Shown here piece after piece: positions 39,828-47,367 of a stretch of DNA of 64,000 nucleotides. The position numbers and the translations under genes were made by a program. Location of the stretch: positions 3,594,001-3,658,000 of the forward strand of contig NZ_CP075190.1 of the NCBI RefSeq assembly GCF_020510585.1, written 5' to 3'. Position 1 is the stretch's first letter. Every line of letters starts with the position of its first letter. The notes under the pieces are model-generated. The model worked only from the letters and a program-made list of their open reading frames with translations. It searched no databases and had not been told where the DNA came from. Origin of the DNA: Ferribacterium limneticum. Its GTDB lineage: Bacteria > Pseudomonadota > Gammaproteobacteria > Burkholderiales > Rhodocyclaceae.

Positions 39828-41003
39828 ATGAAAAAACTCGTACTCGCCATGACCGCCGCCGGCCTCTGGTCGGCCTTCGCCCCCGCCCAGGCCGGCGAAC
39901 TCGACGATCTCAAAGCCAACATGCAGAAGATGATGGAACGCATCGCCCAGCTTGAAGCCCAGGCCAAGGAAGCGCCGCGCGCCGCTCCCGAGAGCAAGGC
40001 CCCGGTCCTCTCCAACTCGTCACTGGGCGCCAACGCCAGCGTCACGGTTTACGGCAAGCTGGACATGTTCACCGAATACAACAGCGGCGGCGGCAAGGGC
40101 GACCGGCTGTCGCTAGAATCCGGCGGCCTCAACGGCACCCGCCTGGGCGTCAAGGGCGGCGCCGACATCACCGAAGGGGTCCGTGGCGTCTTCCAGCTGG
40201 AAAGCGGCATCTTCCTCAACAAGGGCACGCTGGCCCAGGGCGGGCGACTGCTCGGCCGCCAGGCCTACGCCGGCATCGAAGGTAAATACGGACGCCTGAC
40301 CGCCGGTCGACAGTACTCGCCGGTCTACAACGCCATCATCAATTACGACGCCTACGAACAGGGTTACGGCTCGCCGACGACCGACGGCAACGTCAGCACC
40401 GGCTCGACCCGCTTCGACAACTCGCTGGTCTATGCCAGCCCGAAATTCAAGGGGCTGAGCGCCAACGTCATGCTGGCGCTCGGCGGCGAAACCGGCAAGT
40501 CTTCGGACGCCATGGCCCTCGCCGTCAATTACGAAAACGGCCCCTTCGACATGAGCGTTGCCTACCAGGACGACGACCATGCGAGCAGCACGACAGCAAA
40601 AACCGAAAACGCCTTCATCGGCGTCGGCTACCAGATCATGAAGACCAAGCTGCTGGCCGGCTACGGCCATGCCGTGACGACGCCGGACGGTGGCCTCAAG
40701 ACGACGCGCCATGAATGGATGGTCGGCAGCCGCACAGCCGTCACCGGTACCGGCAAGCTGCTGCTCTCCTACGGCGAAGGGAAGACCGAGAACAGCAACC
40801 CCGACAACAAGGGCAGCGTCGCCACCATCGGCTGGGTAGAAAACATAGGCGCCCAATCCGCCGTCTACGGCATCTTCTCCGCCCACAAGAACAGCGCCGG
40901 CTCGGCCCTGGTCCCGATGGGCACCAGCTCAGCCGGCAACTACACGGTCAATCCGGGCGATTCGGCTTACGGGCTGGCGTTGGGGTATCAGTACTGGTTC
41001 TAA
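39828..41003 (+). CDS. Porin of the acidic amino-acid island
   Basis: A 391-residue Gram-negative porin. Signal peptide MKKLVLAMTAAGLWSAFAPAQA, then a coiled-coil segment (LDDLKANMQKMMERIAQLEAQ) before the barrel begins with NASVTVYGKLDMF; it ends in YQYWF. The position after ansB suggests that it admits amino acids to the periplasm. The frame extends 19 codons upstream, but 39828 gives the signal peptide. Terminator-like hairpin downstream. Confidence 0.9.
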   Translation: MKKLVLAMTAAGLWSAFAPAQAGELDDLKANMQKMMERIAQLEAQAKEAPRAAPESKAPVLSNSSLGANASVTVYGKLDMFTEYNSGGGKGDRLSLESGGLNGTRLGVKGGADITEGVRGVFQLESGIFLNKGTLAQGGRLLGRQAYAGIEGKYGRLTAGRQYSPVYNAIINYDAYEQGYGSPTTDGNVSTGSTRFDNSLVYASPKFKGLSANVMLALGGETGKSSDAMALAVNYENGPFDMSVAYQDDDHASSTTAKTENAFIGVGYQIMKTKLLAGYGHAVTTPDGGLKTTRHEWMVGSRTAVTGTGKLLLSYGEGKTENSNPDNKGSVATIGWVENIGAQSAVYGIFSAHKNSAGSALVPMGTSSAGNYTVNPGDSAYGLALGYQYWF

Positions 41004-41011
41004 GCGGGGAA

Positions 41012-41037
41012 CCCGGGACTGCAATTGCCGTCCCGGG
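41012..41037 (+). terminator. Hairpin after the island porin gene
   Basis: CCCGGGAC..GTCCCGGG 8-bp stem with 10-base loop, then GCATTGTTTG. Moderately convincing intrinsic terminator. Confidence 0.55.
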
Positions 41038-41174
41038 GCATTGTTTGTATTCGAATCGATCCGCTATCCAAAATATCTGTTGTGCCCAAAGCGGCTGATT
41101 GCGCTTTGGATAAGTGGACATTCAATATCTACAGACGCACAGATGACTGCAAATAGTTCAGATGCAACGGGACT

Positions 41175-42545
41175 CTAAGCTGATAGATTCCGAATCCATG
41201 CGGAACTAGAGTTCATTCTATCGACCAAGTCTGTGAGCATTGAATCTGGGTCATTGGATAATCGGACACGATCAAATGCGGCAGCAATATCTTCGCCTGT
41301 AATCAATATTGTGTTTCGGACCCGCAGTTCATCAGCATGTGTGGCGATCTGGTCTCGTGGCAACCGACAAACCAGAACAGAGAGTATGTTAAATCGGTGG
41401 GCAGATGCCTCAAGGGATTTCGACAATGCTCCACGCCGGTCAACAAGCTTTCCAATTTTCGAAGCAAAGTCTGCGACCCGTGTCGTGCATTCAACAATCG
41501 CCAACCTTCCACCGGGTGTCGTGACAATGAGATCGGGAGCGTCAGTTTCAATCTGAATCGCCGGATTAAAACCTAACAAAAAGAGGAGAGATGCAATCCC
41601 TTGCTCAAACTTCACAGAGTCATGCGAGTCTAGAACTGCATGCCTGAGCATTTTTAAGTCGCGATCAAAGTGCTGAGTAGCTAGGAGCCTGTAATTTCTG
41701 GCCTTTTCAGGATCAACGAACCATTGACGTCTAACAGTTGAATTTCCAAGCATCAACATGACAAGAACGCTGTCCGCGTTTTCTAGCTTAATGTGCGCAG
41801 TTCCTTCGCGACGCCTATCGCGAACGTCACCCCACACTAAGTTGTTGGTCGCATGTTGACGCGCGGCAAGGGCGTTTCCCGGTACGGCACGGAAAGAGAG
41901 TTTAACTAGGCTAGTATCCAACGCAGGATGTGCATGCAGCGTTAGTTTTAGCGTGTCGCCTGCTACAGAACATCCATCAAATATGAGATCTACTGGCGGT
42001 CCAATTCGGATCTCGATCTTAGGCGGGGTTGATGTTGAACCGGGCGCTTTCAACCCAAGCCAGTTTGCCACGTCACTTAGACCATCAAACGGTGGTTCCG
42101 CCAACCGCAATGCGCTGTCGATAACTGCAAGCTCAGTTGTTGTCGGGGCAGGTCGGTTGTCGCCATTTATCAAAAGATGTAGATCAGAAAACCAACGGTC
42201 ACGGTGACTCATCTCTGAATAACAATCGAATAACTCGGAAAGGGGCAACGTCATGGGTGCTTCGATAAGCCCCACCTTCCCACCAATTGCATCTTTGAGC
42301 AGTTGAAGAAGAAGGCCTTTGTTGGTCTCAACTCGTTGAATTTGACCAATCGCGAAGCCTGCAACATCAATTCGAAAGTTAAGGTCCTTTTGTGAAGGAA
42401 GCGGATTCAACGATAGTGATGCATCCCATATTTCATAGCCATCTCCACCATGAGTCGCGATGTAACGAAAATCGAGTGAATACCCATCACAGATCCATGC
42501 TTCCGCAGCATCCAAAAAGGTTTTCAAGATGAATTGGTTGCTCAA
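41175..42545 (-). CDS. Uncharacterised protein with PD-(D/E)XK-like C-terminal domain
   Basis: I do not recognise a named family. The 456-residue protein has an N-terminal beta-rich part. In its last 130 residues a nuclease-like block reads FEQGIASLLFLLGFNP, then DAPDLIV, GRLAIVECTT and a lysine 12 positions later. This resembles the PD..ExK fold with E-C-T in place of E-x-K. The surrounding 1.5 kb is AT-rich relative to neighbours. Candidate role in DNA processing or defence, unproven. Monocistronic. Confidence 0.6.
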   Translation of the reverse strand: MSNQFILKTFLDAAEAWICDGYSLDFRYIATHGGDGYEIWDASLSLNPLPSQKDLNFRIDVAGFAIGQIQRVETNKGLLLQLLKDAIGGKVGLIEAPMTLPLSELFDCYSEMSHRDRWFSDLHLLINGDNRPAPTTTELAVIDSALRLAEPPFDGLSDVANWLGLKAPGSTSTPPKIEIRIGPPVDLIFDGCSVAGDTLKLTLHAHPALDTSLVKLSFRAVPGNALAARQHATNNLVWGDVRDRRREGTAHIKLENADSVLVMLMLGNSTVRRQWFVDPEKARNYRLLATQHFDRDLKMLRHAVLDSHDSVKFEQGIASLLFLLGFNPAIQIETDAPDLIVTTPGGRLAIVECTTRVADFASKIGKLVDRRGALSKSLEASAHRFNILSVLVCRLPRDQIATHADELRVRNTILITGEDIAAAFDRVRLSNDPDSMLTDLVDRMNSSSAWIRNLSA

Positions 42546-42869
42546 ATTATGTCTTTAGCCTATCAGGATCATGCGCGTTGAGAAATTAGGGCATTACTGC
42601 AGGAGCATTCTGTTTGTCATTAATTATGAACTATTTGTCTGGTAGTCATGAATATCCCTTATGGGGACAATTTATCTGCGGCCGCTACGGGCCGAATTGA
42701 GGCAATTGATCACCAAACGTTGCGGCGGAATAATCGATCGGGGACAGACCACGGTTTATAGAAGCCAAGCACTTCCGATCTTTACTTGTTTTTACCCTTT
42801 GCGCCCTCAGCATCGCACCGCCTCTAGCCGATAACTGGTTTACCAAACCAAACGGCATGAGGCCTTGAA
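42546..42869. other. Intergenic region with first copy of GGGACAGACCACGG repeat
   Basis: The 324-base gap has no gene. It contains GGGACAGACCACGGTTT at 42741-42757, a sequence I associate with REP/RAYT-type repeats. It lies between the AT-rich PD-(D/E)XK-like gene and the FlxA-like gene. Confidence 0.55.
42741..42757 (+). repeat. 17-bp direct repeat, left copy (RAYT/REP-like)
   Basis: GGGACAGACCACGGTTT; the identical 17 bp occur at 43252-43268, bracketing the FlxA-like gene. Confidence 0.75.
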
Positions 42870-43199
42870 ATGACATCGATTGCTAGTGTTCCGAGTACAA
42901 CGGGCATCTCCGCTTCCACCGGCTCGGGTAGTGGAAACAGCGCGCAGATTGCGGCGCTTGAAAAGCAGTTGCAGGCTTTGCAGAAGCAGTTGAAGACTGC
43001 GCAGAAGGATACGTCCGGAGACAGCGCAGAAAAGATCAAACTGTTGCAGGCGCAAATCGCCCAAGTGCAGGCGCAGATTGCGCAGCTCAGGGCTCAGGAA
43101 AAACAGGCCGCCAGCGAGACTGGCGGAGCGACGGCTGCTCAGCCTTCGGCCAAGGCGGAAAGCGGCACGCTTGGGGTTAATGTGGATGAGTTTGTTTAG
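42870..43199 (+). CDS. FlxA-like coiled-coil protein
   Basis: A 109-residue protein with a Ser/Gly-rich start and a coiled coil built of repeats IAALEKQLQALQKQLK and LLQAQIAQVQAQIAQLRAQ, resembling FlxA family proteins, which are of unknown function and often sigma-28 dependent. No signal peptide. The gene is flanked by 17-bp direct repeats and stands alone. Confidence 0.75.
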   Translation: MTSIASVPSTTGISASTGSGSGNSAQIAALEKQLQALQKQLKTAQKDTSGDSAEKIKLLQAQIAQVQAQIAQLRAQEKQAASETGGATAAQPSAKAESGTLGVNVDEFV

Positions 43200-43214
43200 G
43201 CAAACGGGGATGCC

Positions 43215-43249
43215 ACGGTCAACCGGAAAAAACGGCCAAAACTGCAAAC
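43215..43249 (+). repeat. Dispersed USS-like element, copy 11
   Basis: Near-consensus: core at 43215-43223, GGAAAAAA and GGCCAAAA tracts. Intergenic; identical to copy 12 over the first 27 positions. Confidence 0.9.
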
Positions 43250-43251
43250 CA

Positions 43252-43268
43252 GGGACAGACCACGGTTT
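43252..43268 (+). repeat. 17-bp direct repeat, right copy
   Basis: GGGACAGACCACGGTTT, identical to 42741-42757, about 511 bp apart. It directly follows copy 11 of the dispersed element. Confidence 0.75.
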
Positions 43269-43527
43269 TTCGGTTTTTAGTTCTTGTACAAAACTTCTCA
43301 GGAAGGGTGAATCGACTCTGTACGTTGCCGCACGGTGCGACATTTGAGCCGGGCGTAACGTGATGTCGAAATAGGCCACGGAAGGCGGTGCTGCATCGCG
43401 AGAGACCGGGACCGTTCTTCGGCGCTCAAGAAAGTTGCCCCTTACCTGTCGTAGCTGACCAAGGGGTTGCTCTGGACGGCGTCTGAGCTCCAACCCGCCA
43501 AGGACGCCGCGACAATGATTCGACTGT

Positions 43528-43821
43528 GTGAGCATTTACGTGATCGCTGGCATTGATCTTCTGCAGTTGTTGCAATGGCCCGCCATGTTGGTGACGGCTC
43601 TGGCTGCCTGGCTTATTGCCGCCCAGTCCAAACGCCGGCGCGAAATCGGGTTCTGGTGTTTCCTCCTTAGCAATGGCTTATGGATGCTATGGGGATGGCA
43701 TGACAACGCCTATGCGCTCATGTTCCTGCAAGTTGTCCTGGCTTGTCTCAACATCCGCGGCGTCTTCAAGAACGAACCGCGCCTGGATACGCCATCCGAT
43801 TCCCAGGCTTCTGCGCGATGA
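43528..43821 (+). CDS. Small two-helix membrane protein
   Basis: A 97-residue protein with hydrophobic segments at about residues 10-31 (LLQLLQWPAMLVTALAAWLIA) and 43-80 (WCFLLSNGLWMLWGWH, YALMFLQVVLACLNI), so 2-3 TM helices, and a polar tail. The start is GTG. It is adjacent to DUF5329 and DUF3943 genes, an arrangement seen elsewhere, and probably acts with them in the envelope. Function unknown. Confidence 0.7.
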   Translation: MSIYVIAGIDLLQLLQWPAMLVTALAAWLIAAQSKRRREIGFWCFLLSNGLWMLWGWHDNAYALMFLQVVLACLNIRGVFKNEPRLDTPSDSQASAR

Positions 43822-43876
43822 AAAAGCGCGCACCCATGCCGGGCGGGCTGCTCCAGCCCATGCTGGACGCGGAGCT

Positions 43877-44260
43877 TTGAACTTCCTGATTAAGGCGGGA
43901 GCGGCCCTGATTCTTGGATTCCTTTTGGCCTCAGCTGCCCATGCGGATCCCCCTGTCAAGGTCCAACAGGAAGTCAATGCCCTGCTCGGCTTTGTCGAAG
44001 ACTCGGGGTGCCAGTTCTATCGTAACGGCATTTGGTCCGAGGCAAAAACGGCGCAAACGCATTTGCGCAACAAGTACAACTACCTCGTGGCAAGAAATCT
44101 GATTAACGCCACGGGAGACTTTATCGACCTCGCTGCCACTGAAAGCAGCTTGACCGGCTTGGCGTACAAGGTGAAATGCCATGGAAAAACCATGACCAGC
44201 AAGCAGTGGCTACGCGATGAACTGTCGCGGCTCCAAACGCAAAAACAGCTCCCCCAATGA
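43877..44260 (+). CDS. DUF5329 family exported protein
   Basis: A 127-residue protein. A hydrophobic signal segment (AALILGFLLASAAHA) is followed by the mature part VQQEVNALLGFVEDSGCQFYRNG and FIDLAATESSLTGLAYKVKC, a DUF5329-type pattern. No ATG is available in frame, so TTG 43877 is assumed, coupled to a 20-codon open frame that starts at the previous stop (43818-43880). This is an unusual start arrangement worth checking. Confidence 0.6.
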   Translation: MNFLIKAGAALILGFLLASAAHADPPVKVQQEVNALLGFVEDSGCQFYRNGIWSEAKTAQTHLRNKYNYLVARNLINATGDFIDLAATESSLTGLAYKVKCHGKTMTSKQWLRDELSRLQTQKQLPQ

Positions 44261-44425
44261 TCGCCAACAAGCGCCCGAAGATGGGCTGCCGCCAGCACGG
44301 GCGATCCATTTCACTTGGCGTGTGCAGCGCTGGCCGCGATTCAATCTGCCCTCCCGTCCGTAACGCCTCAGCACTATGTGCGATACCAAACATATCTTTG
44401 TATCGGGCCTTGATAGATTTCGGGC

Positions 44426-45949
44426 GTGCGACAAAATGACTCGATATCCACGTTCCGGGTGACACCCTTCGATTTCGCCTTGCTTTGCCGCTCGGCGCGG
44501 TTCGCCGTGTTCGTTTTGCTGGGGCTGGCAACGTATAGCGCATTCGGTGCGGACGCGGAGTTGACCAACCCACCGGCAGCTTGGGAACTCCCCCTGAACG
44601 AGACGACGAGCGGCCCGCCCGACAAGTTCGATTTTTCGGGGAATTCCGGGAATCCCGCTACGCGCAAGAACTATGTCATCCCGGCAATTGAAATTGTCGG
44701 CTTCGAGGCCACGCTAAATCTGGTAAACCGGCGCGACCCGAGCGGTGACTATAAAAGCAACCTTTCGTCGATCGGGGACAATTTGGGCAGCAGTTGGGGC
44801 GTCGATAGAGATCCCTTCCGTACCAACCAGCTCGGGCATCCGTATGCCGGTGCGATGTACCACACGTTTGCCCGGTCTCTTGGCCTCAACTACTGGGAGT
44901 CACTGGCCTATACCTTTGCCGGTAGCGCGTTGTGGGAAATTGCCGGTGAGGTGACGCCACCCTCGATAAACGATCAGATCAATACCGGCATCGGCGGGAC
45001 ATTCCTCGGTGAGGCGCTGTTTCGCCTGTCCAACCTGATGCTCGAGCATGGCGGCGATAGCCCTTCCTTGTGGCGCGAGATCGGTGCGGCGGCAATTTCT
45101 CCGGCGACAGGCTTCAATCGTCTTGTCTTTCGCAATCGATGGGATTCGATTTTTGCCAGCCGCAATCCCGCCTATTACAGCAAGCTGGAATTCGGATTCA
45201 CCGGTACCGCGAATGCCAATCACGGCACCGCGACGACACAACTCAAACGCAACGAAGCCGTTGCCGATTTCTCCATCGACTACGGGCTGCCGGGGAAAAC
45301 CGGATATTCCTATACCCGGCCTTTCGATTATTTCAACCTGCAGGCTAGCGTCTCAAACGCACGCGGTTTCGAAAGCCTCATGACGCGTGGACTGCTGGTC
45401 GGCAAGGACTATGAAGCAGGCGCGAACTACCGGGGAATCTTTGGGTTATACGGCAGTTACGACTACATGGCGCCGCAAATCTTTCGCGTCTCGAGCACCG
45501 CGCTCTCGATAGGCACCACCGGGGAATTCCGGTTGTCCGAATCGGTCGCGCTGCAAGGCACCGGCTTGCTGGGTATCGGCTACGCAGCGGTCGGCTCCAC
45601 CCATGCGAACGCGTCCGAGCTCGAATACCACTATGGCCTGGCGCCACAAGGTCTCTTGGCCTTGCGCGCAATTTTCGGCGAAAAAGCCTCGCTTGATCTG
45701 ACGGCGCGCGAATACTTCGTGAGCCGGGTTGCTGCCGACAGTCGTGGCGGGCGGGACAATATTGTCCGTCTGGATGCCTCGTTTACCATGCGCGTCAATC
45801 GGCGCCATGCGGTCAGCATCAAGTACTTGGGGAATCGCCGCGACGCGAGCTTTCCCGAGCAGGGAGGCGTAACCCAGAGTCGAGGAACGATAGGCATTTT
45901 CTACACGTATCTCGGTCAGGACGGATTCGGCAGCGGCGATTGGCACTGA
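44426..45949 (+). CDS. DUF3943 domain protein (outer-membrane-associated)
   Basis: A 507-residue protein with a signal-like segment (FAVFVLLGLATYSAFGADA) and the DUF3943 core: NQLGHPYAGAMYHTFARSLGLNYWESLAYTFAGSALWEIAGE. Alternating strands and a C-terminal GTIGIFYTYLG suggest a beta-barrel. The start is uncertain (GTG 44426). Related to a small set of uncharacterised exported proteins; the DUF5329 neighbour supports a shared process. Confidence 0.7.
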   Translation: MRQNDSISTFRVTPFDFALLCRSARFAVFVLLGLATYSAFGADAELTNPPAAWELPLNETTSGPPDKFDFSGNSGNPATRKNYVIPAIEIVGFEATLNLVNRRDPSGDYKSNLSSIGDNLGSSWGVDRDPFRTNQLGHPYAGAMYHTFARSLGLNYWESLAYTFAGSALWEIAGEVTPPSINDQINTGIGGTFLGEALFRLSNLMLEHGGDSPSLWREIGAAAISPATGFNRLVFRNRWDSIFASRNPAYYSKLEFGFTGTANANHGTATTQLKRNEAVADFSIDYGLPGKTGYSYTRPFDYFNLQASVSNARGFESLMTRGLLVGKDYEAGANYRGIFGLYGSYDYMAPQIFRVSSTALSIGTTGEFRLSESVALQGTGLLGIGYAAVGSTHANASELEYHYGLAPQGLLALRAIFGEKASLDLTAREYFVSRVAADSRGGRDNIVRLDASFTMRVNRRHAVSIKYLGNRRDASFPEQGGVTQSRGTIGIFYTYLGQDGFGSGDWH

Positions 45950-45982
45950 GCGTTTACCCGCGCAGCCTCAATCCGGCATGCC

Positions 45983-46017
45983 ACGGTCAACCGGAAAAAA
46001 CGGCCAAAATTGAAATC
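45983..46017 (+). repeat. Dispersed USS-like element, copy 12
   Basis: The best consensus copy: core at 45983-45991, GGAAAAAA, GGCCAAAATTGAAA. Intergenic between the DUF3943 gene and aauR, 34 bp past one stop and 31 bp from the other. Confidence 0.92.
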
Positions 46018-46047
46018 CTCTTGGCCCGCTTCTGCCGGATTCGCTGA

Positions 46048-47367
46048 TCAGATCAACCCGTACTTCTTCAGCTTGTCGTGCAGCGTGGTGCGGGCGATTT
46101 TGAGGGCTTCGCTGGTGCGGGCGATGTTGCCTTCCTGGCGGGCGAATTCGTCGGTAATCAGCCCGCGTTCGTAGTTTTCGACGGCTTCGGTCAGTGATTG
46201 GGCGGCGCCGCTGGCGGAGGCCATGGCGTCCCGGCCGATGCCGAGGGCGTGGCAGTCGGCGGCGTTGCGCAGTTCGCGGATGTTGCCCGGCCAGTCCTGC
46301 GCCATGAGGCGGCGCAGGTATTCGGAGGTGAGCGGCGGCGGCGGGCGGTTGTAGCGCTTGGCGGCGTGGAGCAGGAATTCGTCGTAGAGGGCCGGGATGT
46401 CTTCGCGCCGTTCGCGCAGCGGGGGCAGCTCGATGCGCACGACGTTGAGGCGGTAGTAGAGGTCGGCGCGGAATTTTCCCTGGTCGGAAAGCAGCTTGAG
46501 GTCTTCCTTGCTGGCCGCGACGACGCGGCAGGAAACGGGGATCTGCTGGTTCGAGCCGAGGCGTTCGATGACCCGCTCCTGCAGGACGCGGAGCAGTTTG
46601 ATCTGCATGTTGACCGGCATCGATTCGACTTCGTCGAGGAAGAGCGTGCCGCCGCTGGCGTACTCGATCTTGCCGATGCGCCGCTTCTGGGCGCCGGTGA
46701 AGGCGCCCGGCTCGTGGCCGAACAATTCGCTGTCGAGTAGATTGTCGGACATGCCGCCGCAGTTGAGCGCGACGTAATTCTGCTGACCGGGATGACTGAG
46801 GTCGTGCAGGCAGCGGGCAACCATCTCCTTGCCGGTGCCGGTTTCGCCGAAGATCAGCACATCGACGGCCGCCCCGGCGACATCGAGAATCAGCTGGCGG
46901 ACCTTGGCCATCTGCGGCGAGCGGCCGATCAGGCGGGATTCGAGGTTGTCACGATGGTCGAGCCGGCGACGCAGGGCGTCGACTTCGAGGACCAGTTCGC
47001 GTTTTTCCAGCGCCCGGCGGACGACGTCGACCAGATCGCTGGTCGAGAACGGTTTCTGCATGAAATCGTAGGCGCCGCTGCGCATGGCTTCGACGGCCAG
47101 CGTGACGTCGCCGTGGCCGGTGATGATGATGACCGGCAGGTCGGCATCGAGCTCGACAACCCAGCGCAGCAGCGCCATGCCGTCGATGCCGGGCAGGCGC
47201 ATGTCGGTGACGACGATGCCCGGGTAGCCGGCGCGCAGGCGGCGCTGCGCCTCTTCGGCCGAGCCCATGGCGTCAACGGTAATGCCGGCCAGTTGCATGG
47301 CCTGCTCGCAACCGAGGCGGACATTGGGGTCGTCCTCGACGAGCAGGACGGAGAGTTCGGGCTTCAT
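46048..47367 (-). CDS. aauR: Sigma-54-dependent response regulator, AauR-like
   Basis: A 439-residue NtrC-family activator: receiver (VVTDMRLPGIDGM, Asp near 55), AAA+ domain with Walker A GETGTGKEMVARC and the sigma-54 contact loop GAFTGA, and a C-terminal Fis helix-turn-helix (EGNIARTSEALKIARTTLHDKLKKYG). It is the likely activator of the aspA, ansB and gltI promoters, which carry sigma-54 elements and TTCGG-N4-CCGAA-like sites. A DctD identity is an alternative, but the regulon matches Aau. The start overlaps the kinase stop. Confidence 0.85.
   Translation of the reverse strand: MKPELSVLLVEDDPNVRLGCEQAMQLAGITVDAMGSAEEAQRRLRAGYPGIVVTDMRLPGIDGMALLRWVVELDADLPVIIITGHGDVTLAVEAMRSGAYDFMQKPFSTSDLVDVVRRALEKRELVLEVDALRRRLDHRDNLESRLIGRSPQMAKVRQLILDVAGAAVDVLIFGETGTGKEMVARCLHDLSHPGQQNYVALNCGGMSDNLLDSELFGHEPGAFTGAQKRRIGKIEYASGGTLFLDEVESMPVNMQIKLLRVLQERVIERLGSNQQIPVSCRVVAASKEDLKLLSDQGKFRADLYYRLNVVRIELPPLRERREDIPALYDEFLLHAAKRYNRPPPPLTSEYLRRLMAQDWPGNIRELRNAADCHALGIGRDAMASASGAAQSLTEAVENYERGLITDEFARQEGNIARTSEALKIARTTLHDKLKKYGLI

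Larger units (their letters stand above)
43200..43527. other. Intergenic region with USS-like element and second GGGACAGACCACGG repeat
   Basis: Holds copy 11 of the dispersed element (43215-43249), the second 17-bp repeat (43252-43268) and about 250 bp with no recognisable gene. The frames across it look like decayed sequence. Confidence 0.5.
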
